64,000 nucleotides of DNA from Pararge aegeria (lineage: Eukaryota; Arthropoda; Insecta; Lepidoptera; Nymphalidae): the NCBI RefSeq assembly GCF_905163445.1, contig NC_053194.1:17464921-17528920 (forward strand), in the 5' to 3' direction. The notes beneath the pieces were generated by a model, which was not told the origin of the DNA, searched no databases, and worked only from the letters and a program-made list of their open reading frames with translations. Made by a program: the position numbers and the translations under genes. Positions 23,765-36,603 of the stretch are shown piece after piece; positions within the stretch are counted from its first letter, which is position 1, and the number at the start of each line of letters is the position of its first letter.

Positions 23765-23985
23765 TCATTGCAAAACATCAACATGTCCTGAGGATGCTCC
23801 GGTTTCGGAGCGAAATGTGCGGAGCAACACCCCATCAGGAACCCCAGACCATCGAGATGGTGTGGAGTATAAAGATTGAAGAAATTATAAATTATACCAT
23901 ACAGATTCTCCTGCTTTTTGCGGTGTATAGCAAATCAAGCTTAATTTTCATAATACGAGTATATAATGGAATCCGCAAAATAACG
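23765..23985. repeat. Copy of the CGCGAAAAGCAGGAG dispersed repeat
   Basis: Inverse orientation to 54375: ATTATTCATTGCAAAACATC, TGCTCCGGTTTCGGAGCGAA, GTGGAGTATAAAGATTGAAG, TACAGATTCTCCTGCTTTTT. Confidence 0.6.
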
Positions 23986-25359
23986 CCTGTTTCTATCCAA
24001 TATAAATAAATTTTATATTGATATTTAATTTTGGAATATTTATCCTAAATTTTAAAAAAACCCACTAACCCACTAATGAACATTTATTGGGTTTGAGTTT
24101 ATCGTATTTCCGTTATGCAAGAGAAATCTTGTGGGAACTAAAATCGTAATAGTTCTCATGCAATGAATGTCCCACACATTAGTTAAAAATGACAAATACG
24201 AAAATGGAAATTTTTCCGTACATTTTTATTTCTAATGAATTTATGAGGACTTGTACAGAGCTATTTGTAACGTAGAGAGGATAAATGGGCTCAGGCGCGG
24301 ATAAAAGAGCTTATTTCATAATAAAAATGAATACCCAACACCTACGAGGGTACGGTTGCTTATTTAAATAAAACTCTGCTCCGTCGGTTTTGTAACTAAC
24401 TTTTAGACTTTATAATACCTACATGATACACATACTCGTACATATTTTTATTAATTGTTGTTGTAGAAGGCAGTTTAGTATAAATAAAATCAACCGTCTA
24501 ATGCAAACTACTACCCGGTAAAGCTAAGTTTACACCTCGCGTGGATCACGTCACACTGACGCTTAGGTACGGAATGCGAAAAAAAATCATTATGATCCCT
24601 TAAAAGAAATGTTGTAATTAAAATATTAATAAAAAGAATCATTGTTAAAAAGTGTTGGCTAATTTACTAATTTTTATAATTTTTATGTGGTTTTACCTAC
24701 ACTTGGAGGAATTATCAATTTTATAAATTTAATATTGTTTTAATTAAAAAAAAATAAAAGTATTATATAAATAAATTGAGATAAAAATGTGTTTTGTAAT
24801 GGAAGAGCGAGATCTTCTGGCACAGGTTTTAAACTTAACAGAAGTTCTCCGCCTTATCTGCTATTGTTTTATGTGAACAAATAAATTTTCATTTCATTTC
24901 AATTTTCATTTCAATATGCATATAAAATATTTTCGGAACCAACAAGATTTGAACCTGCGACTCTCTGGCAATCGCGGCCTGAGCGCTTTCTCCAAATTCT
25001 CTAATCTCAAAGCAGCTCTCCTACCGTCGACGCCGAAATTAGTATATAACTAATAATAATAATAAATATACTACGTCAATACACACATCACCATCTAGCC
25101 CCAAAGTAAGCGTAGCCTTTCACACATCAGTCTTATAGCGACTGTAGCGTCATCTATTAGGAAACGTTGCAGTTTCGATCTACTTTTTCAAAGGTCCATA
25201 TTACAATGAGACACGTTTGAAACAAGAGATGACACATTGCTTTTTTATAATTTTTATTGGTGTAGCCTTTTTTTAAGGTTTTTCAATTGTAAGGTTGATA
25301 CTTTTCAAACGACTTTACAACAAAAGAGAGCTAAAACTATTGGAAAACTTATTTTCGGC

Positions 25360-25625
25360 TTAACGGTGAGCGCTGTGGTTTAAAGTGGGAAGTTGCTGGT
25401 TCGATCCCCAGCTGGAGCTATTTGGGAATTCATAATTTCTAAATTTTCTCTAGTCTTGTCTGGTGGTGGGTTTCAGCTTTTACGTATATAATACAACACT
25501 ACCGTCAAACGCGCGCCGCTAAGCGTTCCGGTACGTACCGTGTAGAATTAGGGATATGAGATTAAAACAACTGCCATGCTCCTAGCAGGCTAAACACAGA
25601 TGAGATTGCACTCAAGGACGTCCAT
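25360..25625 (+). mobile_element. tRNA-derived SINE (CTCCGTGGCGCAGTGGT family)
   Basis: Head AACGGTGAGCGCTGTGGTTT, B box GGTTCGATCCCCAGC, body with CGCCGCTAAGCGTTCCGGTA and an AGATTGCACTCAAGGACG end. Confidence 0.6.
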
Positions 25626-26040
25626 AACATTTTCTGTCTAACTGGTGCTATCACCAGTTTTTTATTCATTTATTAGATTTTCAGGGGAAACAAACAGTAC
25701 CAGTAATGCCGTATTTTTATATCACACGAACCAATGAAGTTTTTCACAACTTAGAGAGTTAGACAGAAAATGTACAACTCAAACCACTAAATAAACGTGG
25801 AAGTATAAAGTGTTTTTTTTTACACGTGAATATACTCATACATACCTATCTATAGGGATTTACTAAGTTACGTTTTTCTAAGTCAAATGATATATAGACA
25901 TACCTATTTCAGCATCTTTTAAGAATGCAACCTTATGTAATAAAATCGGGGAATCACGCACGTAGATCACTTCTTATCTAGAAAAAAATCTTTTTCTGGA
26001 AAAGGATATTTAAGTTCTAATGTTACAAAAATGAAAAATG

Positions 26041-26211
26041 ATTGTTAATGTTGATGTTGGAAAAGTGCAATTACTGAGTTTCTTGCCGGCTCTTCTCGGT
26101 AGAATCTGCTTTCCGAACCGGTGGTAGAATCACTACAAACAGACGTCCTTGACTTTTCAAAAGTGTTTATAAAGTAGGCCTACTTGAAATAAATGAATTT
26201 TGAATTTTAAT
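26041..26211 (+). mobile_element. LINE 3' UTR fragment (FDEFLNDK family)
   Basis: Only the UTR is present, from the TTGATGTTGGAAAA segment to the AATAAATGAATTTTGAATTT terminus. Confidence 0.6.
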
Positions 26212-26539
26212 TTTTTTTTGAACTGTCCCGGCATTAAAAGCAAACGAAGTTACGGGTATTAACCAGCGGACATATGGGAAAACGAGCAGGTGGGTTACTA
26301 CGTCATGGGAATATCTGCGCCCAGAAACACCTGCAGTACTACAGAAACCACCATTTATTATATTGCTGGCTAGTAAGGAATTTGGTTGTCTATCTATAGA
26401 CATCTTGAACCAAGGCTCAAGGTTAGTGACTTCTTTTACCAAATATTATTACTATCCAAATAATATTAATTGTACTCCCAGATATACAAATATATTGTTC
26501 AAATGAGTTTAGGAAATCGTGAGTTCAATAAATAAATAA

Positions 26540-26785
26540 ATAAATAAATAATAATAAATATAATACAAACATTCACACATCGCCATCTAGCCCAAAAGTA
26601 AGCGTAGCTTGTGTTATGGGTACTAAGATCACTGATGAATAATTTTATCAATAATATACATAAATACCTGTAATATACTCATAAACACCCAGATACTAAC
26701 CCAGAAACATTTTCCAGTTGTGGGAATCGAACCCACGGCCTTGGACTCAGGAAGCAGGGTCGCTGCCCACTGCGCCAGTCGGCCA
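26540..26785 (-). mobile_element. tRNA-derived SINE (GGCCGATTGGCGC family)
   Basis: Full minus copy; the head reads GGGAATCGAACCCACGGCCT, then GCGCCAGTCGGCC at 26773-26785. It follows AAATAAATAAATAAATAAAT at its 3' end. Confidence 0.7.
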
Positions 26786-27089
26786 TCAGCTAAAAATGCG
26801 TACAGCGGCTCTGTCGTTGTAACAAATCGCAGAAGCCGAGCTCTTCCTCAAAAATTTTAGCATATCTTATATCTATAAACAAGCAATTCTTGTATACATA
26901 TAATTGGTATCTCGGAATCGGCTCCAACGATTTACATGTAATGTACTATACAGGGAGTTTCGGGGGCGATAAATCGATCTAGCTAGGATTCATTTTTATA
27001 TAATGTCATTTTATTTGTGTTTCCCGGTAATAACCGATTTTGTGCAACGAAGTTGCACGGGTCAGCTAGTAATACTAAAATAAATATAA

Positions 27090-27960
27090 GCCAATAAAGA
27101 AATAAGAATGTGTGAAACTTAAATAAAAGAAACAAGGCCGCATTTGGAAAGATATTACTATTTTGACAGAATTAGGACCATACAAAATCCGCATTCAGCT
27201 ATTATTGCATGCAGTGCATTGCGTCCAAAAAAACTGCTCTTCACACCCACGGAATTTTGCTAACTCACAAACTTCAAACTTTTATCAAATTTGAGGTAAA
27301 ATAATTACTGTCAACTGCTAAATTTAATAAAGTGACAAACAGCCTGTTCGAAAAACACCGCTAAAGTTGAGTGGTTTTGGATGCCTAACTTTCGTACAAG
27401 CTCGTTAAATATTAGAATTGTTACTGTACTGTGTAGAATTGTTCAATAAAAAGGTATGCGCTATCCAAATTAATGAAAACTTTAAGTACTCAATAAATAA
27501 TTATCATTCTGAATCTTCGGTTTCACTACTAGATCTTATAGATTCATAACACGAAACTTAATTTCCCAAATGCACTAAACTAAATCAAACTTAGAACTTC
27601 GCAGCGCGCGCAAACTCCCACAAGACGCTGGAATACCACATTTGCTGCATAAGTTTGAAAATAACGGTTATCCTAGAACAATCTATTAACTTTGCAATTT
27701 GTTTTAAATTATCCATACAATAACAGTTAATAACATAAGGTTACAATACGAAAATTAACGAAAATAATCGGTCTCGGTTTCAACTTTCCACAATATACCC
27801 ATTGAATAAATAAGTTGTCAAATTGTGGTACCTAAAATTAAAAAGAACGCATGCCAAGTTTCTTACCGGCTTCTTCTCCAAATAATTTAAATTACGAACG
27901 GCAGTAAAACGCAATCGTAGTAAGTGTAGGTGATCTAAAATAAATGATTTATAGTTGTAT
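27090..27960. other. Unassigned stretch, no repeats recognised
   Basis: No exon, repeat copy or RNA gene that I can identify. It lies on the 3' side of the candidate minus-strand first exon and would be the start of its intron. Confidence 0.4.
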
Positions 27961-27971
27961 TGTTTACTCAC

Positions 27972-28217
27972 CATTATATCCGATACGATCAATCGATAAG
28001 TAATTTCACGTAGTTACAAAGTCAGTAATCAACATTCACCGTTTTATAAAGTTCGAGCGGAATAAACGCGAAAACAATTCCTGCGAAACAATATCTGGAA
28101 CACAATCACGTGCGAAACCGCTCGAGCGAATAATCCATTACATATCAGCCGATCGCGGATGCGGCGTGTAGCGGCTACGCGACTGCTACGGTCGACCGTC
28201 GTTGGTAAACTGAACTG
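27972..28217 (-). promoter_or_regulatory. Candidate promoter and first exon of an unseen gene
   Basis: A locally CpG-rich patch in AT-rich sequence. On the minus strand two overlapping TCAGTT initiator-like motifs lie at about 28209-28218. About 240 bases later an ATG at 27972-27974 is followed directly by a strong donor, GTGAGT. This could be a 5' leader exon ending in a start codon, with coding exons across a long intron. I found no matching coding exon below it, and no repeat explains the patch. Confidence 0.25.
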
Positions 28218-28319
28218 AAACTCTGAACGCATGAAGCTTTTGCTACGCCGGCGGCCGCTGAACAGAACTATACTCAGCCACGCTTTTAGTCAGTTTTCGG
28301 TTCCGACACTAGCGATTTT

Positions 28320-29190
28320 TTTTTTAGTTATCATGATCATCGTGTAAATAGATGGACATCTGCTGGACATTAGCCAATTGTAGAGATTTCCAATCCCCAC
28401 TTTTTTGGAGCGTTTGTGACCGTACCAACCACCAAGCGTCTACCAGTTAGTAAGAATTTTGTTATATTATGAAAAATAACAAATTACATTACGTAGAACT
28501 GTTTGTTTTATGAGTGAGATCATGTTCAATCGTTCGGAAGGGGTAATTTGGGAATAATTTTCGAATTCTCCGTGGTCTAATACGGTGGGAGGTTTATATA
28601 TCGACACGCTAAGACAATAGGAGCATAGCACCAATGAAGAATGTTTCTAAATCTATTTTTTTTTCCTTTTGGGAGTTTCCGCTGCGTAAACGGTTAAAGT
28701 TTCGATAAAATCATGAAAGACAAAATTGTTGTGTTGCGTCAGCAAAAGTCTATGTATTGTTATAAATACAAGTGAGCTTGTCCTTACTTTACGCCCAAAT
28801 TTAGAAACCAATAGACCTGATTTTTAGCATATAGCGTTACTTGAAAGGATGGAGAGTGTAACATAGGCAACTTTTTATACCAAGAAAACATTACCCACGG
28901 GACTTGTAAAGAAAAACGACAACAGCTAAAAAAAATGTAAGGTTTCTCATTTAATTATCAAATTATACAGAAGCGAGGGTCTAAATTCAACACCTACGAT
29001 GTTAGGGGTATAGAGATCTTTGCCCAGCTGTGGGCCAATAATTAATTAGTTTAATGGTGATGGTGAGGTTTGATGTTTCATTTTGACATTGTGCTTATTG
29101 GGCCAATTTTGATAAATGGGGGGTGCCAACCGATTCGTCTCTGTCACAAGAGTGACATAGACTAATACATGTGTTAATTGATAGTACCTT
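28320..29190. other. Unassigned AT-rich stretch
   Basis: Nothing recognised. Short open frames have no family resemblance. The right end passes into a SINE body near 29195. Confidence 0.4.
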
Positions 29191-29406
29191 TGCGGCTTTC
29201 AGCTTTCGAATATTGTAAGCTTCCTCGCTGTGGAAAGGGGTTCGATTCCAAGCTTGGATAATTTTGGGAATTTTAAAATCATCATTTTTTTTCATCGATT
29301 CAATCTCTCAACACAAAATATGCAGTATAACTTCTACCAATGGGGTATGCTAGTATGTAATTAACTCGGATGAAAAAGGCTGCCATCCTCGGCTCGAGTC
29401 GGTTCA

Positions 29407-29705
29407 TCTAAAATCTTCATCATATCAACCCACTACTGAGTCACTATAGGGCACAGGTCTCCTTTCACAACAAGAAGGGCTTAAAGACATAGTCACCCAC
29501 GCAGGCCCAGAGCGGATTACTGGACTCCACACGTCTTTGAGAATATTATGGACAAGACAACTCTCAGGCGTGAGGGTCCGTTCACGATATTTTCCTTCAC
29601 CGTTAAAGCAAGTGATATTTGAGTGATTAATTGCTTAGAACGACTATAACTTAGAAAAGTTATAGGTACTGGGACTCGAAGTCCTTACCACTGAGCTATT
29701 ACCGC
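29407..29705 (-). mobile_element. tRNA-derived SINE (GATAGCCCAGTGGGT family)
   Basis: Minus copy from TCTTCATCATATCAACCCAC to the head remnant TACCACTGAGCTATTACCGC; part of the B-box region is deleted. Confidence 0.6.
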
Positions 29706-30642
29706 TATAAATAGTAGTATGGTAAAATGTAGTTTTTAACCGAAATCTGATAACGGTACGAAACTAACAAGCGAATAAAACTTTTACCAGACGTACCCAA
29801 ACCAAATGAAAACAAGTTTTATTTATGACCATTAATGTAATAATATAAACATTATGTATAAATAAATATATACTAATCTATACTTGCTAATATTATAAAG
29901 AGAAAAGATTATATATATTGTATGTATGATTTTAACAATTTTTTCCACCAAAAGAACTACACCTAAATGACCTAAACTAAATTCTTATTACAGAATACGT
30001 ATTTGAATATCTTCTCTCATAATTTAACAGTTACTATTAAATAATAAAATTCTCATTCCAACCTCCAAAGTGGGTCCTATCCATTTACTAACTCCACTTA
30101 ACATTGCTTATCCAGCGGAATTGGCTGTTTGTTGCTGCTGCTACTGCCATTTGAGAGATACAAATAAACTGTTCGTATGGGATGCTTCAAAATCAAAACA
30201 AACGCTGACGAAGATACCGGCAATAGGTAGCTTGTTATTTATAATGACAAGGTTGCTTGGACACAAACCGCTCTGCTTTCATCTCATACAAAATACCCTC
30301 ACTCGTTTTTCTCCGCGAGTCCGAAGGTTGGCTAGTAGAAAATGCTTTAGCATTAAGTTCGCCTTTTGCAAACCGTTTTTTGGTTGTGCAATAAAAATAA
30401 TAAAAAAAATAAAAATAGTTTATTTCGGTAAGAAACAAAGTGGTATCAATATATCGCTGAAGCATTCTTTTAAGAGTAGTATTACTACCCCTGTGTCAGA
30501 AGACTCCGCTCTTCCATTACAATTAAAATAAACTTAACAAAATACATTAAAATGAAGGTAGGTAAATAAACAAAACAAGAGATACAATGATATACAAAAG
30601 GACAGACATGTTATAAAGAAATTTAGATGATAATAAAAAATT

Positions 30643-30646
<4 letters not shown>

Positions 30647-30738
<92 letters not shown>
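30647..30738. repeat. TG microsatellite, 46 units
   Basis: Uninterrupted TG dinucleotides over 92 bases. Minus-strand poly-His/Thr open frames here are artefacts of the repeat. Confidence 0.98.
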
Positions 30739-30739
<1 letters not shown>

Positions 30740-30794
30740 ACAAATAAAGTGAATTAATAAATAAAAGATAGAATAATGATTATAAATTTTAAAA

Positions 30795-30950
30795 TGATGC
30801 TGCTGGGTCTCTTGCAGGCTTCTTCTCGGTAGAATGTGCCTTCCAAACCGGTGGTAGAGTTACTACAAACGGACATACATGTCGTTTCATAAGTGCGTAT
30901 TTTTGGCCTACCTCAAATAAATGAGTTTTGAATTTGAATTTTGAATAAAT
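30795..30950 (+). mobile_element. LINE 3' UTR fragment (FDEFLNDK family)
   Basis: Diverged UTR copy with the CTTCTCGGTAGAAT and AAACCGGTGGTAGAGT segments and a TTGAATTTGAATTTTGAA end. It lies just downstream of the TG microsatellite. Confidence 0.6.
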
Positions 30951-31689
30951 TTGCCATTAAGATAAATACAACGTAAGCGTCCGCTAAGAAAGGGTATTGA
31001 AAATTCATCACATATAAACAAAAACTGGTGGTTTGGAATTCTCCATGGGAGGCCCGCCTAATACCAACGAAGCTGCAAGCAAAAATGAGTAAAATATAAA
31101 GTAGGAACTCTTAATTTTATTCGATGCAACAAAAGTATCTTGAATTTTACTTTTTATTGTTAGCTTCGTTTAAGTTACCGGACGTCAGTTTGTATCAGTT
31201 GTTATCATTTGTTTTTATGTACTTAGGGGTTCCATATTCTTTCTTTTAGAGTCCCTTTGGGTGCTGTAAACTATTTATTTATGAGGGCTTCCGTAATCGC
31301 GGCTATTTTGTCCGTGATTCTGTTATTCCAAGAAAGATAACCTTCTTTTTAGAACATAAAGTTATAGTACAAGCGTTTTTGTAAATGCTTTTGTAATACT
31401 CATTTGCTCTTATTTTGTGGGGTTCGTTTTCGGAAGCGGTTGTAGAAGTGTGTTCTGAAACATTGTAATGAAGAAAAATATAAGTTTTACAAGAGTCATC
31501 GTTCTCATTTCAAATATTCGAACTGTAACAATATTAAAAAAAAAACAGTAAAAAAATTTTTTTTTTTTTTATTTAGGTTGACAATAAAGAAATAACGAAT
31601 GTTGGTGACATTGATACAGGATTGATTAAAATACGAGTGCATTAACGGTGTAGCGGTGTCCACATTATCGAACTAGATCGCGCCACAAA

Positions 31690-32094
31690 ATGTTCTGCAT
31701 CGCGCTAGCGAAGTGTTCACTAAAATTGACTATATATACAACTTCCAAAGATGAATGTTCGGACTCGAAAGTGAACTCGCAACTATCTTCTCGACCCCTC
31801 CCGATGGTGAACCTCACGCCCCGACGATCTGCGATGAAATATATAGTATTATCAAGGGTTTTCACTCTAAGAAAGCCCCAGGTCCCGACGGTATTACCAA
31901 TAAAACCCTAAAGTTACTCCCAGGACAAATTATCAACCTACTAGTGGTAATTTTTAATGTATTCTTGGCAAATTGCTACTTCCCTGACCAGTGGAAGGAA
32001 GCAATAGTCATAGGTATCCACAAGTCGGGAAACCCCGCGACCTTCCCTCTAGTTATCGCCCTATAAGCCTCCTCAACACCTTAGCAAAGGTTAT
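31690..32094 (+). mobile_element. LINE RT N-terminal fragment with frameshift
   Basis: Frame from 31755 reads PPDGEPHAPTICDEIYSIIK, then KKAPGPDGITNKTLKLLP, the start of a jockey-type RT palm. Near 32034 the frame slips; the shifted frame continues LPSSYRPISLLNTLAK. The element is cut off at 32094 by TTTA repeats. Confidence 0.75.
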
Positions 32095-32241
32095 TTATTT
32101 ATTTATTTATTTAACAACGCACCCCGTGAAGACATTACAGTTGCCCAATTCGTCTCCCTGGGGCTATTAAAAGAATGTAACAACAATGAATAATTACAAC
32201 AAATTAAATTAAATTAAAACATAAAAATAAGCTATATTAAA

Positions 32242-32796
32242 TTAAGAATTTAAAAAAAAAACAATAATAATAATAACAATAACCAAAAATTCAAAAAATA
32301 ATAAATAAATAAATAAAACAAAACATATAATTAATCCACCCTCACCCTCCCCTTGGACATTCCAAATCGCCGCAATACCGCTGATCGCCGCGTCACATAA
32401 CAGGCTTGATCGCGCTGCCGCGACTCTACCCGGACATGACACCACGGACCCAATGATCCCACCCAGTGACCCGTATGTGGTTGCAGACGGCGTTGCCACC
32501 ACCGAAAAGGTCCATCGCCCTGAGCGGTTACCCCGAGCCCCATTTAGGGACTCCGAGGAAGACTCTAGAGTAATGTTCGGACCTCGGTCCCCAAGCACGA
32601 TCACCCGCTCGGAGGAAGGTATTCCTATTGTTACAGTCGAGCGTATCACCATAGCCCTCGTACAGTGGTGACCCCGACGATTATTTATATTTGGTTCAGT
32701 CTTGTTGAAAAACTCAGAAGGCAGAAAGATTCCTTCTAGTGTCTTAGTTGCCTTCACTACATCGTTTTCGACAATAATACTACAGTAAATCATCAC
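32242..32796 (-). other. Repeat-like block with a 184-codon open frame
   Basis: A minus-strand open frame of 184 codons, GC-richer than its surroundings, reading for example RRGHHCTRAMVIRSTVTIGI and ending in codons made only of AT-rich simple sequence. Two other frames are also open over part of it. The TTTA-repeat end at its minus-strand 3' side resembles a LINE tail. I recognise no protein family; it is more likely a retroelement 3' region than a host gene. Confidence 0.3.
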
Positions 32797-33479
32797 GTTA
32801 TTAAATAATAGGTACTTGTTACATTAGGTTTCTAAATTCAGAATTGCGTAAATTACGTACGTTCTTAGTTATACACAGATCGTAGCACTTCCGCAAAATA
32901 AATGCATAAGTGGAGTACTTACGTAAGTAGATAAGAATTTCAAACGTTAAAGAAAATGCATAAACTTTATGTAGCGTTTTCTTTAAGCGTCGAACCGTGA
33001 AAGCCAATAAGCTTTCTGTACCTACTCTTAGTACGAAGCCGCTTACGTCGAAAATATACTTAGGTAATATTATAAAGTCGAGTGTGTCTGTTTGTTTTAA
33101 TTCAATTGATACTAGCTGCTTCCCGCGTTCTTCGCCCGCGTTTGTTAGAGGATAAGGTAGTTATGTGGCCCCATACTTTGTTAATGCCACTTTATGTAGA
33201 AAATATCCGAATATTTATTCAATATCTAGATATATTCTGGTGTACCTAAAGGTACTATATTCCTAATTTTTCTTGACCATGGAATTAATGAAACTGATAC
33301 AGAATAATCATTTTTTTTCTTAATACCCATTTCTAAATAGCCTTACATAAAATTTCAGCCCAAATAGTGTGGCATATAAAGTACCTAAGTTATATAATTT
33401 GAAAAGTTATAAGTATAACTCAAAGCCGTTCAGAATAAGCCAATCAAAAACAAAAAAAAACTGAAATATGACTTAGAAA

Positions 33480-33675
33480 GAAGCAGGCGTTACTTTGCGG
33501 AATTCCATGATATATTATGAAAATTAAGCTTAATTTGCCATACTCCGCGAAAAGCAGGAGAATCTGTTTAGTGTATTTTATAATTTCTAAAATAATCAAA
33601 CTGATCTTCAGCAATGTACCCACTACGCACGTTTCACAAAGATCTGTTTGGTGTGGAGTATAAGGATTTAAGGGG
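33480..33675. repeat. Copy of the CGCGAAAAGCAGGAG dispersed repeat
   Basis: GCAGGCGTTACTTTGCGGAA to GATCTGTTTGGTGTGGAGTA, same orientation as 54375, with the middle shortened. Confidence 0.6.
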
Positions 33676-34189
33676 CCATGGGCCTACTTGAATAAAGATA
33701 TTTTTGACTTTGACTTTGACTTTAAGTTAAGTTGATGGACACAGGGCGGCGCTTTGTACGACGTGTCTGCGAAGTGTTTGTTGCTTTGCTTTTATATAGG
33801 CGATGGTTTTTACTCATACCATCAGCTGGGTCCGTTAAGAATTCCTATAAGAAAATGGTGATAGAAGTCAATGGGTGCGAAAAGTGGGCAAACGCCCACT
33901 TTTCGAAATTTACTGTTCCACAAGCTCGATGGATCCCGCACTAAGGGTAACTACTGTACAATCTGGAACACGAAGCGATTTCTGCAGCACAAACGCTGTT
34001 TTGCAAATTGAGGTCACCGCACCGCTACCGCCGACTCCTTGAGGACTTAAACGAGCTTTGCATGATAACGTCCGCAGATTACGTCACACGTTCTGATAAC
34101 AATAATGCTGGACTACTGTGATTTAAGTGGTAGGTATATAGTTCTGTCTCTCCTAACCTACCAAGAGAGACAGGAATACCTAATAATTG

Positions 34190-34442
34190 TAGTAGGTACC
34201 TACTATTACTATTTATTTGGGGTAGCCTTGTGGGTATGGCTTCGGCTTCCCTTTTGGGTAAACGGAGTACGATCTCCGCCTCGCAGCTCTATCTGTCTAA
34301 TAATTTAAGCAGTTATATCAACTGCTTAAATTATTAGACACGAAAATAACTCCAAACAGAGTTGCGTGGCGGAGATCGTACAAGGGAAGTCGAAGCCATA
34401 CCCACAAGGCTATCCCATATGAATAGTAATATTAGGTACCCA
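34190..34442. repeat. Fold-back pair of SINE heads
   Basis: Two inverted copies of a SINE head (CTTGTGGGTATGGCTTC and its complement GAAGCCATACCCACAAG) flank a perfect 20-bp inner palindrome, 34295-34314 with 34320-34339, spacer ATATC. Outer ends also pair (GGTACC on both). The arms carry small indels. Confidence 0.8.
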
Positions 34443-35139
34443 TTTGCTTTAATTGTGCAGGAAAACATCGTGAGGAAACATGCGTTAGAGTTCTCCATAA
34501 TGTTCGTGCGGAGTCTACCCATCCGCATTTGGCCAGCGTGGTGAGCTACGGCCTAAACCCTTCTCTTTCTGAGAGGAGCCCGTGCCCAATAGTGGGCCGT
34601 TAATGGGTCGATAATGATGGTCTACTGTTCTGAACACATCCTGCTGGCGATTCCTTGTGATCTCTATAAAGTACTGCTTTGTTGGTTAGGTTCGGGAAAC
34701 CTTTTAGTTTCTGATAACCATGGGTTGCAAAAGCACCACTGGGGGATAATAAAGGGGGTAAACGTCGGCTCATTCGAATACTCGGCACGCACCCTGTACA
34801 CCAGCAGTGGCAATCGCAATTGGAGGGATTCAGGTGACGAATCAAATAATGTACCTCACCTATTTACTTATTTCTTTAAGTAGTTTACAATATTCGGGTT
34901 AATAGTAGATTAGAAACTAGGAAGGAAGTCCTTTTTAGTTTCTGATCTGTATTAATGATGATGACCGTTACAGGCACCCTACATGACACGGTCTCTTCTG
35001 ATCTTGAGAAGGGCTTAGGCCGTAGAGGCTAACCGAGTTAAGACAAGGGATATTTGCTTAAAACCAACCTAACCCGAAGAATTTGGCCTGCAACACTAAA
35101 GACCATAGTCTTCGAATTCTTGTTGTCAATGATGATTTA

Positions 35140-35290
35140 GGGCTCCAAAATAGAAGATAATACCTCGAATAGGTGAACAGGTGACATCAAACGAGTATCA
35201 GGGAACCACTGGACCCAAGCGGCAAAAGACCGTGGCATTTGGAACTCCCAACAAAAGATGGGAGTTCATCTATCCCCCCTCCTTTGCATA
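35140..35290 (+). mobile_element. Decayed RTE-like LINE 3' end
   Basis: Plus-strand reading includes NHWTQAAKDRGIWNSQQKMG, matching the AGSRWTQxAxxRGxWxxLQK end of the RTE-like family, then ATGATGAT. It abuts the WNALP-type LINE copy starting at 35308. Confidence 0.5.
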
Positions 35291-35307
35291 ATGATGATTA
35301 TGTTTTT

Positions 35308-36005
35308 TTTTATTTACGATAGGCCAGCGCTTGACCATAATCATGCCTGTTAGAAAGCAATCATGAGGTCTAGGTTGGAGCACGCCTGCATAGAAAATGC
35401 CTATTCACTCTTGAAGGTAGGCAAGATAAATGTACCAGGCCACACTGTTGCCGGGCGGGCGTTCCACATCCTAGCGGTACGTACGAGTATAAGAAACGTG
35501 AATAAAAAACGTTCCGTGCGTGTTGATTGAATATCAAACTACAAAGGATGCCACTGCTCAAGGCGTCTCACTGTTCTGTGTTAGAACGGGAACGGAGGAA
35601 TAAGATTGTGAAGTTCCTGAGCACACTCACCAAAGTGTATCCTGTGAAATATCGATAATCAGGCAACATGCGTCTGTGCTTTAAACCAAGTAGCTTCACC
35701 TGTGTCATCGATTTGTCGCATATTATTCTCCTGGCGCGACGATCCAGAGTCTAAAGCTTCGAGCTGATACTTAACAGAACCACCCCACAGGTGACCACAG
35801 TACTACATGCTAGTTCGGACTTGAACCTGGTACAGAGCGAGGAGCTGTCCTGGTTTGAAGAACCGCCTAACCTTAAGGATGCCTACCAAGTTTTTTAACA
35901 GCCGCTTTGGCTTTAGACTCGATGCATTTGGCAATATTGAGATTGGACGAGACGCTGAGCCGAAAATATGGTCGCCAAGGCTCATTTTGCAGTAAATAAA
36001 CACGA
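35308..36005 (-). mobile_element. Second, decayed copy of the WNALP-type LINE
   Basis: Aligns by eye along its length with 2821-3478, including the sequence after the T tail, the SRVNRHFLCRRAPT end of the reverse transcriptase and LLALYQVQVR further up. Frames are broken. It is older than the 2821 copy, as judged by more substitutions. Confidence 0.7.
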
Positions 36006-36254
36006 CTGCATCTGATGATGATGCACATACTCGTACCGAAAACAGGGCTATAACCGCTTTTTAGCTCTATTCTCTCCCACGATAAGCCCGTAGTAAAGTT
36101 ATCCTGTCCGTCTAGACCGACGCAAATCCGCCGTTCACGTCTAGACACGTAGACGGATTCCCGTAAGCTCGATTGAACGGCTTTGTGCTAATCAGATTAG
36201 ATTCAATGAATTGTAAAAGAAAAATCCAATCAGTTGAAAATTAGTCGCTATATT

Positions 36255-36415
36255 TTTCAAACTTGATAAGGTGGAAACTTACTTTTTTATCGTTTATGTA
36301 CTAATTCATGATATTATAATACGATTTTTCTATTCGCTAACGTTTTTAATAAACTTTGAACTTATTGAGAGACATTTCAAGACAGACAATCGTATAATAA
36401 CCTGCTAATCCCCTT
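36255..36415 (-). mobile_element. LINE fragment (16135 family)
   Basis: Matches 16400-16510, the end of the RT frame and start of the UTR: TTTTTTATCGTTTAxGTA, then CGATTTTTCTATxxGCTAACGTTT, AAACTTTGAACTT and GAGAGACAT. Heavily diverged. Confidence 0.45.
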
Positions 36416-36603
36416 CCCCTTATTATTTATTAATCGTAATATAAGGTCAGATTAGTTACACAGTATTTTTAAAGCGTCACCGGTAAAGCTGGACCTTATT
36501 AATCCTCTCTTATATAGGGAGAGGTATGTGCCATCAGCCATGCAATGGCACATACCGTATCGGTCCATAATTTAATTAGTGTAAAGGCTCGGTTCGTTCT
36601 AAT

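Noticed and set aside
30070..30531. 153-codon plus-strand gene
   Set aside because: No recognisable family, composition unlike coding, and it includes a decayed copy of the CGCAGACGAAGTCGC repeat end.
30534..30743. Minus-strand poly-His/Thr open frames
   Set aside because: Produced entirely by the TG microsatellite.
36525..36556. Small GTATGTGCCAT hairpin as a regulatory element
   Set aside because: An 11-bp stem in this much sequence is not remarkable and it has no gene context.
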